A stretch of 64,000 bases of DNA from positions 74,217-138,216 of the forward strand of contig DASUXA010000017.1 in the NCBI GenBank assembly GCA_036378155.1. Reading direction: 5' to 3'. The DNA is from DASUXA01 sp036378155. Lineage in GTDB: Bacteria > Actinomycetota > Actinomycetes > Mycobacteriales > Micromonosporaceae. The notes below the pieces were generated by a model. The model saw only the letters and a list, made by a program, of their open reading frames with translations, ran no database searches and was not told where the DNA came from. Every line of letters begins with the position of its first letter. Positions within the stretch are counted from its first letter, which is position 1. Shown here in pieces: positions 33,080-42,134 of the stretch. The translations under genes and the position numbers were made by a program.

Positions 33080-33469
33080 GACCGGATCCCCCCTCGTATC
33101 GCCGGTCCTCGGACTCGTCGACCTGCTTCTCAGGCCGACAGCCCCAATAGATCCTTGGTCCGACTCTGCCGGGAAGGCGTCACCCGCAGTGGGGGATGCG
33201 CGAGGTTGCGTCGAACGACCAGGCGGTACAGGCCGTAAGACCCGGTCTCAGCGCCGCCCGGCGATAGCGGACCGTCGGTCTGTGCCTTGTGACAGCGTCC
33301 CGTCGGACCATCCTGATCTCGCTCGCGTCGTACGCGAGGTGGCGTACAGCCGACGGTTCTTCTTCGCCCGCAGAGGTAGCGGGGTTTGCTCCCAGCGACC
33401 GACGACCGGGCCGGGGTGGTACGGGCAGGATTGCGGTTCACGACTGGACGCGAAAGAGAGCAGGTACCG
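33080..33469. other. 390-base intergenic region, no gene recognised
   Basis: This lies between the divergent DUF7144-like gene and the small paired membrane genes, so it should contain both promoters. Open frames in it lack ribosome sites and recognisable protein sequence. I see no clear -35/-10 pair, hairpin or repeat. Confidence 0.5.
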
Positions 33470-33892
33470 ATGGGCGCCATTACCCCTGTCTCGGATTCGA
33501 GCGCGAGACTGCTGCGGATCCTGCTGGTCATTGACGCGGCGGTGTTCTTCGGCGCCGCACTGTTCAACTTCGGCCTCGAGGTCCCGCTGGGTTTCGCCAC
33601 CTTGCGGTTCGCCGATCCGATCTGGCAGGCGGGAACGGGTGAAGCCGTCATCGGCGGGCTGCTGCTCGCGGCAGGGCTGACCGGAGGTCGGCGGCTGTCC
33701 TGGCTGGCGTTGGTGATGTCGGTGCTGGGCATAGCCTTCGGACTCTCGTCCGACCGGGTGCAGGGAGCGGCCCGCGACCTCCACGTCGCCATGATCGCGC
33801 TCGCCGTCCTGGTGTTGGCGCTGCTGGTCACCGCCCGGAGAAATCGACGGTCCGTGGCGGCGGGTGCCGCGTTCGTCGAGGAGGCGAAATGA
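33470..33892 (+). CDS. Small four-helix membrane protein, paralogue 1
   Basis: The product is 140 residues with four hydrophobic segments. The first loop carries FGLEVPLGFATL and then GEAVIGGLLL. The next gene has the matching words FGVDIPIGFATI and PEAVIGAVM, so the two are tandem duplicates of about 140 residues each. The stop overlaps the next start (ATGA at 33889-33892). Family and function are not recognised. Confidence 0.7.
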   Translation: MGAITPVSDSSARLLRILLVIDAAVFFGAALFNFGLEVPLGFATLRFADPIWQAGTGEAVIGGLLLAAGLTGGRRLSWLALVMSVLGIAFGLSSDRVQGAARDLHVAMIALAVLVLALLVTARRNRRSVAAGAAFVEEAK

Positions 33893-34323
33893 CCGCCAAC
33901 CCGCCGAGCCGCGTCGACTACTGGCGAGGCCAGCCACCCATGGTCGCCGGCGTACTGATGGCGCTCGCGGCGGCGACATTCGTCATCGTCTCCGTCGTCC
34001 ATTTCGGGGTCGACATTCCGATCGGCTTCGCCACGATCAGCGATCCCTTTTCCGGCGCTGCCGTTCCTGAGGCTGTCATCGGCGCGGTCATGGCGATCGG
34101 AGCGACGGCTGTCCTCACCCGGCGAACGAGGAGCAGGGGAATCGCGCTGGGGACGACATCGTTCGCGCTGCTCGGCACCGGCTTCGGGCTGACTATCACA
34201 CTGAGCAGCGCCCGTACCGGAGATGTCGCCTACCACCTCAGCATTCTGGTCACCTTGCTCGTCATCCTCGCCCTGCTGCTCGTACCCTCCAGGTCCGACG
34301 CTTGGCGTCGGCGAGCAGTTTGA
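33889..34323 (+). CDS. Small four-helix membrane protein, paralogue 2
   Basis: The product is 144 residues with four hydrophobic segments near 18-38, 60-78, 88-104 and 116-134. It shares the PxGFAT and EAVIG motifs with the overlapping upstream gene. The pair may form a heteromeric membrane complex; that is speculation from coupling and similarity. Confidence 0.7.
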   Translation: MTANPPSRVDYWRGQPPMVAGVLMALAAATFVIVSVVHFGVDIPIGFATISDPFSGAAVPEAVIGAVMAIGATAVLTRRTRSRGIALGTTSFALLGTGFGLTITLSSARTGDVAYHLSILVTLLVILALLLVPSRSDAWRRRAV

Positions 34324-34358
34324 ACGCGCGAACCGCGCGGAAGCCGCTGCTGTCCTGA

Positions 34359-34394
34359 CCCCCGCTGTACGGACAGGCGTGCGTACAGCGGGGG
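34359..34394. terminator. 13-bp hairpin between convergent genes
   Basis: CCCCCGCTGTACG at 34359-34371 pairs perfectly with 34382-34394. It lies 36 bases after the paralogue-2 stop and ends 9 bases before the msrA 3' end, serving both strands. Confidence 0.7.
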
Positions 34395-34402
34395 ACCGGT
34401 GG

Positions 34403-35053
34403 CTATGTCCTCGCGACGCCGACCGGGCAGCTCATGCCGTTCGGGCCGATGCCGCAGTATCCGGCCGGATTCTTGTCGAGGTACTGCTGGTGGTAGTCCT
34501 CGGCGTAGTAGAACGGTCCCGCCTTGGCGATCTCCGTGGTGATCTCGCCGTACCCCGCGCCGGATACGACCGGGGCGAACGCCTCGCGCGACTGCTCCGC
34601 CGCCTCGAGCTGCGCATCGGTGGTGGCGTAGATGGTCGAGCGGTACTGCGTGCCGATGTCGTTGCCCTGGCGCATGCCCTGGGTCGGGTCGTGGTTCTCC
34701 CAGAAGGTCTTCAGCAGCGTCTCGTACGAGATCATCGCCGGGTCGTACACCACCTGGACCACTTCGGCGTGCCCGGTGAGCCCCGAGCAGACCTCCTCGT
34801 AGGTCGGGTTGGGCGTCACGCCGCCCGCGTATCCGACCGCCGTCGAGTACACCCCCGGCAGCTTCCAGAACAGCCGCTCGGCACCCCAGAAGCAGCCCAT
34901 TCCGAACACCGCGATCTGGTATCCGTCCGGCCAGGGTCCGGTCAGCGGCGTGCCGAGCACCGTGTGACGCGCCGGTACCGGCATCGGATTGTCCCGCCCC
35001 GGCAGCGCCTCGTCACGGGTCGGCAGGTCCAGCTTCTTGCGACGCAGAAACAC
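34403..35053 (-). CDS. msrA: Peptide methionine sulfoxide reductase MsrA
   Basis: The product is 216 residues. The catalytic cysteine is Cys54 in GMGCFWGAER, and resolving cysteines are near the C-terminus (about Cys200 and Cys209, in YCGIGPNGMSCPVG). The GHAEVVQVVYDP segment is also typical. It repairs methionine S-sulfoxide with thioredoxin. The GTG at 35053 is preferred because GAGAGGAG lies just upstream on the minus strand. Confidence 0.92.
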   Translation of the reverse strand: MFLRRKKLDLPTRDEALPGRDNPMPVPARHTVLGTPLTGPWPDGYQIAVFGMGCFWGAERLFWKLPGVYSTAVGYAGGVTPNPTYEEVCSGLTGHAEVVQVVYDPAMISYETLLKTFWENHDPTQGMRQGNDIGTQYRSTIYATTDAQLEAAEQSREAFAPVVSGAGYGEITTEIAKAGPFYYAEDYHQQYLDKNPAGYCGIGPNGMSCPVGVART

Positions 35054-35185
35054 GGGTCGCTCCTCTCCACGTGTCACGTCCAAGCATCTCGCGCCGTCGC
35101 GGTATTCCGCCCAGCACCCGACTCCCGGTTGCGACGCGCTGCCGCGCCGCGACCGGGAACGGTCGATGCGACCGGGGCGGCGACC

Positions 35186-35596
35186 CTACAGCGCCGCGCG
35201 GATGCGTTCCGCGTACGACTCGGCTTCCTCCTGAGACGGGTATTTGTGGCGGGGCCAGAAGAAGCCGCGCAGCCCGTCGCCCTTGGTCCTCGGTACCACA
35301 TGGGTGTGCAGGTGCGGGACGCTCTGGCTGACCCTGTTGTTGATCGCCATGAACGTGCCGCCCGCCGCGCACCCCTTCTCCACGGCCACCGTCACGCGCT
35401 GGACCAGCGCGAAGTATCCGCCGATCGCGGAGGCCGGCAGATCCGCCAGGGTTACCACGTGCTCACGGGGAACCACCAGCGTGTGCCCCGGGAAGACCGG
35501 GCGCTGGTCGAGGAACGCGACGCCGTCGGGCGAGTCGGCGACGACCAGGGCGGGCACCCCGCCGGCGATGATCTGACAGAACACACAGTCGGTCAC
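35186..35596 (-). CDS. HIT family hydrolase
   Basis: The product is 136 residues. The histidine triad is HLHTHVV with His95, His97 and His99. An N-terminal pair Cys4 and Cys7 (CVFCQII) resembles the zinc-binding start of Hint proteins. Members hydrolyse nucleotide phosphoramidates or dinucleoside polyphosphates. The GTG at 35596 places the CxxC at the N-terminus as in relatives. Confidence 0.87.
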   Translation of the reverse strand: MTDCVFCQIIAGGVPALVVADSPDGVAFLDQRPVFPGHTLVVPREHVVTLADLPASAIGGYFALVQRVTVAVEKGCAAGGTFMAINNRVSQSVPHLHTHVVPRTKGDGLRGFFWPRHKYPSQEEAESYAERIRAAL

Positions 35597-35718
35597 GACG
35601 CCGACCCTAGGCACCGTGTCGGACATTCGCCCGGCGGTCATCCACAGCCGGGCGCGCGCCCGCGCGGTAATCCACCGTCGGACGTTTGTCTGACGCAACC
35701 CACGGATAGCCTTTCGGC

Positions 35719-36858
35719 ATGACGTACGGCTTCGGCACTCTCGCCATCCATGCCGGGCAGGAGCCCGATCCCCGCACCGGGGCGGTCGTCCCACCCATCT
35801 ACCAGACCAGCACGTACGCGCAGGACGCGGTCGGGGCTCCGAGGCTCGGCTACGAGTACAGCCGTACCACCAACCCCACGCGTGACGCGCTGCAGGAGTG
35901 CCTTGCCGCGCTGGAGAGCGGGCGCACCTCGCTGACCTTCGCCAGCGGGCTCGCCGCCGAGGACGCCCTGCTCCGCACCGTCTGCCGGCCCGGCGACCAC
36001 GTGGTGATTCCCGACGACGCGTACGGCGGCACCTTCCGGCTGTTCTCGAAGGTCGCCGAAAAGTGGGGCCTGAGCTGGACCGCGGCCCACCTGTCCGACA
36101 TCGACGCGGTACGCGCGGCGCTGCGTCCGCAGACCCGGTTGATCTGGGTCGAGACGCCGACCAATCCGCTGCTCGGCATCGTCGACATCGCCGCCGTGGC
36201 GAACCTCGCCAGCGAGCGCAGGGTACTGGTCGCGGTCGACAACACCTTCGCCAGCCCATACCTTCAGCAGCCGCTCACCCTCGGTGCCGACGTCGTGGTG
36301 CACTCGACCACCAAGTACATCGGCGGGCACTCCGACGTCGTCGGCGGCGCGCTGGTCGTCGACGACGAGGGTCTGGCGCAGGAGCTCGCGTTCCACCAGA
36401 ACGCGATGGGGGCGATCAACGGCCCGTTCGACGCGTGGCTCACCCTGCGCGGGCTGAAGACCCTCGAGGTACGCATGGAGCGGCACTGCGACAACGCCGA
36501 GCGGGTCGCGTCGTACCTCGCCGCCCATTCGAAGGTCGCGAAGGTGCTGTACCCGGGGCTGCCCGAGCACCCCGGTCACGAGGTCGCCGCCAAGCAGATG
36601 CGCCGGTTCGGCGGCATGGTCAGCTTCCGGGTCGCCGGGGGCGAGGCGGCGGCGACCGCGATCTGCAACCGGGCGAAGCTGTTCACACTCGGTGAGTCCC
36701 TCGGCGGTGTCGAGTCGTTGATCGAGCACCCGGGGCGGATGACGCACGCCAGCGCGGCGGGGTCGGCGTTGGAGGTACCGGGCGACCTGGTGCGGTTGTC
36801 TGTCGGCATCGAGTCGGTGGAAGATCTTCTCGCCGATCTGGAGCAGGCGCTCGGCTGA
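35719..36858 (+). CDS. metB: Cystathionine gamma-synthase
   Basis: The product is 379 residues, a PLP fold-type I enzyme. The PLP lysine lies in HSTTKYIGGHSD near 198; YEYSRTTNPTRDALQ and ASGLAAEDALL are also conserved. It makes cystathionine from an activated homoserine and cysteine; gamma-lyase activity cannot be excluded from sequence. M. tuberculosis has metB (Rv1079) beside cbs, and here both are in the window but separated by 16 kb of inserted genes. No S-box or other leader was recognised upstream. Confidence 0.88.
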   Translation: MTYGFGTLAIHAGQEPDPRTGAVVPPIYQTSTYAQDAVGAPRLGYEYSRTTNPTRDALQECLAALESGRTSLTFASGLAAEDALLRTVCRPGDHVVIPDDAYGGTFRLFSKVAEKWGLSWTAAHLSDIDAVRAALRPQTRLIWVETPTNPLLGIVDIAAVANLASERRVLVAVDNTFASPYLQQPLTLGADVVVHSTTKYIGGHSDVVGGALVVDDEGLAQELAFHQNAMGAINGPFDAWLTLRGLKTLEVRMERHCDNAERVASYLAAHSKVAKVLYPGLPEHPGHEVAAKQMRRFGGMVSFRVAGGEAAATAICNRAKLFTLGESLGGVESLIEHPGRMTHASAAGSALEVPGDLVRLSVGIESVEDLLADLEQALG

Positions 36859-36899
36859 CTCGTTGTACCACGGGGCAGGCTGCGGCAGGGGAGGTGGCC

Positions 36900-38300
36900 A
36901 TGTTGGCCGAGGGCACGTGGGTCGGTGCGACCGCCAGACAGATCGCCCGTGCGGTACGGCGGGGCGACACCTCCGCCACGCACGTCGTCGCCGACCACCT
37001 CGACTACATCCGAGCCCATGACGACCTGCTCAACGCCTTCCGCGTGGTACGGCACGGCGAGGCGATCGCCGAGGCCGAGGCGGTCGACGAGCAGGACGAC
37101 CTGGCGAACCTCCCGCTGGCCGGGGTACCGATCGCGGTGAAGGAGAACACCGAGGTCGCCGGCCTGTCGACCTGGCACGGCTCGGCCGCGGCCCGGCGGG
37201 AGGTCGCCGATCGCGACCACGAGGTGGTCCGCCGGCTGCGCGGGGCGGGCGCCGTGGTCGTCGGTACCTCCCGCATGCCGGAACTCGGGTTGTGGGCGAC
37301 GACCGACGACGAGGCGGCGATCACCCGCAACCCGTGGCGTACCGACCGGACGCCGGGCGGCTCGTCGGGCGGCTCGGCGGCGGCGGTCGCCGCGGGACTG
37401 GTACCGATCGCGCACGGCAACGACGGGCTCGGCTCGGTCCGCATTCCGGCGGCGTGCTGCGGACTGGTCGGCATCAAACCGGGTCGCGGCGTGGTACCGA
37501 GCGGGCTGACCGCCGACGACTGGTTCGGCCTCGCCGAGCACGGCGTCCTCGCGACTACGGTCGCCGACGCCGCCGTCGGATTCTCGGTGCTCGCGGGCCG
37601 CGACCCCGCGCCGCTGACCGAACCGTCCCGCCTGCGCGTCGCGGTGTCCACCCGCAGCCCGGTCCAAGGCGTGTGGCCGGACCGACCGGCGCGCGACGCG
37701 GTCGCCTCCGCCGCCCGGCTGCTGGTCGGCGCGGGGCACGACACGCTCCACGCGAACCCCACGTACCCGACCTCGCTCGGCGTCCGCGCGTTGCTCACCT
37801 GGTTCGCCGCGGCGCATCGCGACGCTCAGGCGGCTGGGCTCGACCTGACGGCGCTGCAGCCGCGCACCCGCCGGCACGCCGAGTTCGGACGCTGGGCGTG
37901 GCGACGCGGGTACATCCGGGAGGACGACCGCACGGCGTGGCGGCGTCGGGTCGGCGACTGGTTCGCCGACGGCTCGTACGACGTGCTGCTCACCCCTGCC
38001 CTGGCGACCTCGCCGCCGCCGGCCACCGACTGGTCGCTGCGTGCCTGGCGCAGCAACCTGCTCACCTGCCTGCGGTACGCGCCGTACTGCGCGCCCTGGA
38101 ACATCGCCGGCTTCCCGGCGGTGACCGTGCCGATGGGGGTACGCCCCGACAACCTGCCGGTCGCTGTGCAGTTGGTCGGTCCGCCCGGCAGCGAACTCAC
38201 CCTGCTGGCGGTCGCCGGTCAACTCGAGCAGGCATCGCCGTGGCTGCGCCACGCGCCAGGCTGGCCTCGCCTGCCCGAGACTGCCGGCGCACAGCGGTAG
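36900..38300 (+). CDS. Amidase signature family enzyme
   Basis: The product is 466 residues. The Ser-cisSer-Lys triad is visible: Lys in VPIAVKEN near 80, and the serines in TPGGSSGGSAAAVAAG near 155, with the second signature SVRIPAACCGLVGIKP near 180. Family members hydrolyse amides such as indoleacetamide or nicotinamide analogues; the substrate here is unknown. GGGGAGG at 36888-36894 suits the ATG at 36900. It is followed by ilvA after 15 bases. Confidence 0.87.
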   Translation: MLAEGTWVGATARQIARAVRRGDTSATHVVADHLDYIRAHDDLLNAFRVVRHGEAIAEAEAVDEQDDLANLPLAGVPIAVKENTEVAGLSTWHGSAAARREVADRDHEVVRRLRGAGAVVVGTSRMPELGLWATTDDEAAITRNPWRTDRTPGGSSGGSAAAVAAGLVPIAHGNDGLGSVRIPAACCGLVGIKPGRGVVPSGLTADDWFGLAEHGVLATTVADAAVGFSVLAGRDPAPLTEPSRLRVAVSTRSPVQGVWPDRPARDAVASAARLLVGAGHDTLHANPTYPTSLGVRALLTWFAAAHRDAQAAGLDLTALQPRTRRHAEFGRWAWRRGYIREDDRTAWRRRVGDWFADGSYDVLLTPALATSPPPATDWSLRAWRSNLLTCLRYAPYCAPWNIAGFPAVTVPMGVRPDNLPVAVQLVGPPGSELTLLAVAGQLEQASPWLRHAPGWPRLPETAGAQR

Positions 38301-38315
38301 TGCGACGATCAGCGC

Positions 38316-39587
38316 ATGACCGCACTGCCTGCCCGCCTCGCGGACCCGTCGTCCGGGACCGATCCGTCCGCTCTTGTCGCCCTGCCGGATGTGATGGCGG
38401 CGCGTGACCTGCTCGGGCCGGTGATCCGCCACACCCCGCTGGAGCCGTGTCGCCCGCTCGCCGCCAAACTCGGCGGTCCGGCGTGGCTGAAGTGCGAAAA
38501 CTTGCAGCGTGCCGGCTCGTACAAGGTTCGCGGGGCGTACGTGCGGATCTCCCGGCTGTCGGCGCAGGAGCGGGCGTGCGGTGTCGTCGCGGCCAGCGCC
38601 GGCAACCATGCCCAGGGCGTGGCCCTCGCCGCGGGGCTGCTCGGGGCGTCGGCGACGGTGTTCATGCCGGTCGGCGCGCCGCTGCCCAAGGTGGCGGCGA
38701 CCAAGGGGTACGGCGCGACGGTCGAACTGGTCGGCGCGACCGTCGACGAAACGTTGGAGGCGGCGAAGCAGCACGCCGAGCGGACCGGGGCGGTCTTCAT
38801 CCACCCGTTCGACCACCCCGACGTCATCGCCGGGCAGGGCACCGTGGCGCTGGAGATCCTCGAACAGTGTCCCGAGGTGAAGACGATCATCACCGGGGTC
38901 GGCGGCGGCGGTCTGGTCTCCGGCGTCGCGGTCGCCACCAAGGCGTTACGCCCGGACGTGCGGGTGATCGGGGTACAAGCCGCCGGTGCGGCCGCGTTCC
39001 CGCCCTCGCTGGCCGCCGGTCGTCCGGTGCGGCTGCCGTCGTACGCCACGATCGCCGACGGCATCGCCGTCGGCTGCCCCGGAGAGCTGACCTTCGCCCA
39101 CGTCAGCAAGCTGGTCGACGAGGTCGTCACGGTCACCGAGGAAGACATCTCGCGGGCGCTGCTGATGCTCATGGAGCGCTGCAAGCTGGTCGCCGAACCG
39201 GCCGGCGGCGTGGGCGTGGCGGCGCTGCTCGCGGGGCGGGTCGAGGTGGAAACCCCGGCGGTGGCGATCGTGTCGGGCGGCAACATCGACCCGTTGCTGC
39301 TGGTCAAGGTCATCGAACACGGTCTGACCGCGGCCGGGCGGTACCTGCGGTTCACGGTGCGCTGCGCGGACCGTCCCGGGCAACTCGCCGCCCTGCTCAC
39401 CCAGATCGCCGAGCACGGCGCGAACGTGGTCGACGTCGCGCACCAGCGTCACGACCGGCACCTCGGGCTGGGTGAGGTAGCCGTGCAACTGTCCGTCGAG
39501 ACGCGGGGCGCGGAGCACTCCGATCGGCTGATCGGAGCGCTCCGCGCCGCCGGGCACGACATCACCTTCGGCGACGGGCGCCGGTGA
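38316..39587 (+). CDS. ilvA: Threonine ammonia-lyase (biosynthetic/catabolic type with ACT domain)
   Basis: The product is 423 residues. The PLP lysine is Lys70 in AGSYKVRGAY, the phosphate loop is GVGGGGLVSG near 190, and the Ser/Gly region is ASAGNHAQGVA. A single C-terminal ACT-like region occupies about 345-420. It converts threonine to 2-oxobutanoate, the entry to isoleucine. The short one-ACT form resembles the allosterically light TdcB/IlvA type. It converges on greA with only 3 bases between stops. Confidence 0.88.
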   Translation: MTALPARLADPSSGTDPSALVALPDVMAARDLLGPVIRHTPLEPCRPLAAKLGGPAWLKCENLQRAGSYKVRGAYVRISRLSAQERACGVVAASAGNHAQGVALAAGLLGASATVFMPVGAPLPKVAATKGYGATVELVGATVDETLEAAKQHAERTGAVFIHPFDHPDVIAGQGTVALEILEQCPEVKTIITGVGGGGLVSGVAVATKALRPDVRVIGVQAAGAAAFPPSLAAGRPVRLPSYATIADGIAVGCPGELTFAHVSKLVDEVVTVTEEDISRALLMLMERCKLVAEPAGGVGVAALLAGRVEVETPAVAIVSGGNIDPLLLVKVIEHGLTAAGRYLRFTVRCADRPGQLAALLTQIAEHGANVVDVAHQRHDRHLGLGEVAVQLSVETRGAEHSDRLIGALRAAGHDITFGDGRR

Positions 39588-39590
39588 CGG

Positions 39591-40091
39591 TCAGCCCCCG
39601 AAGGGCTCCAGCCGCACCACGGTGACCTTGATGTCGGCGCCGCTGGGCGCGGTGTACCGCACGGTGTCACCGGCGCGCGCGCCGAGGATCGCCTTGCCGA
39701 GCGCCGACTCCGGGCTGTACACGGTCAGGTCGGTGGTCGACGCGATCTCGCGGGACCCGAGCAGGAACGTCTCGGTGTCCGACGGGTCGTCGTCGAACTG
39801 GATGGTGACCACGCTGCCCGGTGCCACGGTGTCCGCTGCGGGCGGCTCGCCCACCTGGGCGGTGCGCAGCAGTTCCTGCAGGTAGCGGATGCGTGCCTCC
39901 TGCTTGCCCTGCTCCTCGCGGGCGGCGTGGTAGCCGCCGTTCTCCCGCAGGTCGCCCTCTTCGCGCCGGGCGTTGATCTCCGCGGCGATCACGGGGCGGT
40001 TGGCGATGAGCTCGTCCAGTTCGGCCTTCAGCCGCTCATGGGCGTCCTGCGACAGCCAGGTGGCGGGCGCTCCGCGATCGGTGCTGGACAC
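39591..40091 (-). CDS. greA: Transcription elongation factor GreA
   Basis: The product is 166 residues, normal for the family. The N-terminal coiled coil (about 16-80) contains LRENGGYHAAREEQG with the conserved acidic tip, and the C-terminal FKBP-like domain contains SPESALGKAILGARAGD. GreA rescues backtracked RNA polymerase by stimulating transcript cleavage. The GTG at 40091 follows GAGGAGAT on the minus strand. The order greA / DUF4307-type / mca matches Rv1080c-Rv1082. Confidence 0.93.
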   Translation of the reverse strand: MSSTDRGAPATWLSQDAHERLKAELDELIANRPVIAAEINARREEGDLRENGGYHAAREEQGKQEARIRYLQELLRTAQVGEPPAADTVAPGSVVTIQFDDDPSDTETFLLGSREIASTTDLTVYSPESALGKAILGARAGDTVRYTAPSGADIKVTVVRLEPFGG

Positions 40092-40278
40092 TGACGATCT
40101 CCTCGGTTCGAACGGTGGGGAAACCTCCAAGCTACCAGCGCCGCGCCACCAAGTCGGTACCCCGCGTAGCACCCGTCCCGCGACGGCGGGCGGGTCGGCG
40201 ACACGGTGTACCGGCTCGCCGGCGGTGCCGGTCCGGCTGCCGTCCGGCTGCCGTCCTGCTGCCGGACGGCGCGGCAGG

Positions 40279-40710
40279 TCAGGCTGCTCGGCAGTTCTGT
40301 ACGTCGACGGCGAAGGCGCGCGCCGTGGTGGCGAGGCGGTAGGTGAGCTTTACATCACGTTGCGCCGGGTCGCCGCGCGGTACCGGTACCTCCGCCCAGC
40401 CGACCTCGCGACCGTCGCGCGAGCGCGCCCGTACCCCGCACACGCCGGCCGCGCCGGCCGGCCGGTGCACCTGGAACTCGACGGTCACGTGATCGTCCGC
40501 GACCTCGGAGTACCTGGTCACCTGCCCGGTGAACGGGTCGCTGCCGTACTTGACGTACAGCCCGTAGCTGACCGCCAACCCGGCGGCGACGACCACGGCG
40601 ACCAGCAGCGCGACCAGCCATCGCGGGGCGCGACGCGGCTCGCGGCGACGACCGTAGCGACCCGGCGGGAACACCGGCGCGTTCGGTGGTACGGCACGGG
40701 TCTCGGTCAC
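40279..40710 (-). CDS. DUF4307 domain membrane protein
   Basis: The product is 143 residues from a GTG start. A basic, Pro-rich N-terminus (about 1-30) is followed by one membrane segment near 31-52 and an extracytoplasmic beta-rich domain ending VDVQNCRAA. DUF4307 genes lie next to mca in many actinobacteria; the function is unknown. It is divergent from mca with an 85-base gap. Confidence 0.82.
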   Translation of the reverse strand: MTETRAVPPNAPVFPPGRYGRRREPRRAPRWLVALLVAVVVAAGLAVSYGLYVKYGSDPFTGQVTRYSEVADDHVTVEFQVHRPAGAAGVCGVRARSRDGREVGWAEVPVPRGDPAQRDVKLTYRLATTARAFAVDVQNCRAA

Positions 40711-40795
40711 GGCGCGGTGGTCCTCGTCAGCTCGTCGTAGTCGTCGGCAACAATGGGCGGGTCCATTCTCGCAGTCCCCTCCTGAGGAGTATCCC

Positions 40796-41683
40796 GTGGT
40801 CGAGCAGCTCCGGCTGATGGCGGTCCACGCGCACCCCGACGACGAGTCGAGCAAGGGTGCGGCGACCATGGCGAAGTACGTCGCCGAAGGGGTCGACGTG
40901 CTCGTCGTCACGTGTACCGGTGGCGAGCGCGGCAGCGTGCTCAACCCGAAGCTCGACCGCCCGGAGATCTGGGCGCAACTGCCTGACCTGCGGCGCAAGG
41001 AGATGGAGGAGGCGCGTCGGATTCTCGGCGTCCGCCAGGAGTGGCTGGGCTTCGTCGATTCCGGGCTGCCCGAGGGCGACCCGCTGCCGCCGCTGCCCGA
41101 GGGCTGCTTCGCCCTGCAGGACGTGGAGTACGCGGCGGGTCGGCTGGTCCGGCTGATGCGCGAGTTCCGTCCGCACGTCGTCACGACGTACGACGAGGAG
41201 GGCGGCTACCCGCACCCGGACCACGTGATGTGCCACAAGATCTCGGTCGCGGCGTTCGAGGCGGCGGGCGACCCCGACCGGTATCCGGACATGGGGGAGC
41301 CGTGGCAGCCGCTGAAGCTCTACTACCACGTCGGGTTCACCAAGGCGTGGTTCAACGCGCATCACGAGGTATCGCTGGCGAAGGGCATCGAGTCGCCGTA
41401 CGCCGAGGTCCTGGAGCACTGGGGTGACCGCCCGGACAAGGCGGATCGGATCACCACCAGGGTGGAGTGCGGCGAATACTTCGACGTCCGCGACAACGCC
41501 CTGCGCGCGCACGCCACGCAGGTCGACCCGGAGGGCTTCTGGTTCCGCGCGCCGCTGGAGATCCGGCGGCAGGCCTGGCCCACTGAGGACTACCAGCTGG
41601 CGCGATCCCTGGTGGACAGCTCGCTGCCCGAGGACGACCTGTTCGCCGGGGTGCGTGCCCGGATCGCGACGCCTCCGGCGTAG
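40796..41683 (+). CDS. mca: Mycothiol S-conjugate amidase
   Basis: The product is 295 residues of the LmbE/PIG-L deacetylase fold from a GTG start. The zinc motif is HAHPDDE near 11-17, with later His in GYPHPDHVMCH near 140-148. Mca cleaves mycothiol-toxin conjugates to release mercapturates, so it shows that the host makes mycothiol. Length and the downstream small membrane gene match Rv1082-Rv1083 rather than the paralogue MshB. Confidence 0.92.
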   Translation: MVEQLRLMAVHAHPDDESSKGAATMAKYVAEGVDVLVVTCTGGERGSVLNPKLDRPEIWAQLPDLRRKEMEEARRILGVRQEWLGFVDSGLPEGDPLPPLPEGCFALQDVEYAAGRLVRLMREFRPHVVTTYDEEGGYPHPDHVMCHKISVAAFEAAGDPDRYPDMGEPWQPLKLYYHVGFTKAWFNAHHEVSLAKGIESPYAEVLEHWGDRPDKADRITTRVECGEYFDVRDNALRAHATQVDPEGFWFRAPLEIRRQAWPTEDYQLARSLVDSSLPEDDLFAGVRARIATPPA

Positions 41684-41707
41684 GGTGGTCGTCGACGGGA
41701 GGATGTC

Positions 41708-41932
41708 ATGTCCACGCTGCAGTTCCTCGCGCAGAACAACTTCGGTGACAACGAGACCGGCGGGATGGCTGGTCCGATGGGACTGTTCATCCTCGTCCTC
41801 TTGGCGCTCGCCACGGTCTTCCTGATCCGCAACATGAACCAGCGGCTGCGTCGGCTGCCCGATCGGTTCCCGAAGGACGGCGACGTCGAGGAGTCGGACG
41901 AGCGTACCGACGCGCGCGACGGTAGCCACTGA
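41708..41932 (+). CDS. Small single-pass membrane protein downstream of mca
   Basis: The product is 74 residues with one membrane segment near 22-40 (GPMGLFILVLLALATVFLI) and a charged C-terminus. It starts 24 bases after mca and is likely co-transcribed. An equivalent gene follows mca in other actinobacteria (Rv1083-like); the role is unknown. Confidence 0.78.
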   Translation: MSTLQFLAQNNFGDNETGGMAGPMGLFILVLLALATVFLIRNMNQRLRRLPDRFPKDGDVEESDERTDARDGSH

Positions 41933-41973
41933 ACCCGGTGCCGCCCAGCCGGTCGCGGACCGGGCACCCCGAC

Positions 41974-41990
41974 GCGCCGCATTTCGGCGC
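41974..41990 (+). terminator. Weak terminator hairpin after the mca unit
   Basis: GCGCCG at 41974-41979 pairs with CGGCGC at 41985-41990 around CATTT, 41 bases after the small membrane gene. The stem is only 6 bp. Confidence 0.3.
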
Positions 41991-42134
41991 TGATCGAAGG
42001 TTGGTTCCCGTCCACCACTGTCGTTCACGGCGCGCGTGCCTTAGCCTTCCGGCCGAAGGGCTTTCCTGGTCCCGTCGGCGACGGAAGGGGGCGACGGTCG
42101 TGCCGAGCGACAGCCAGCCCCCTCGGGGCTAGCC

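Noticed and set aside
35597..35718. Possible SAM or S-box riboswitch before metB
   Set aside because: The 122-base gap has no recognisable aptamer core or paired terminator.
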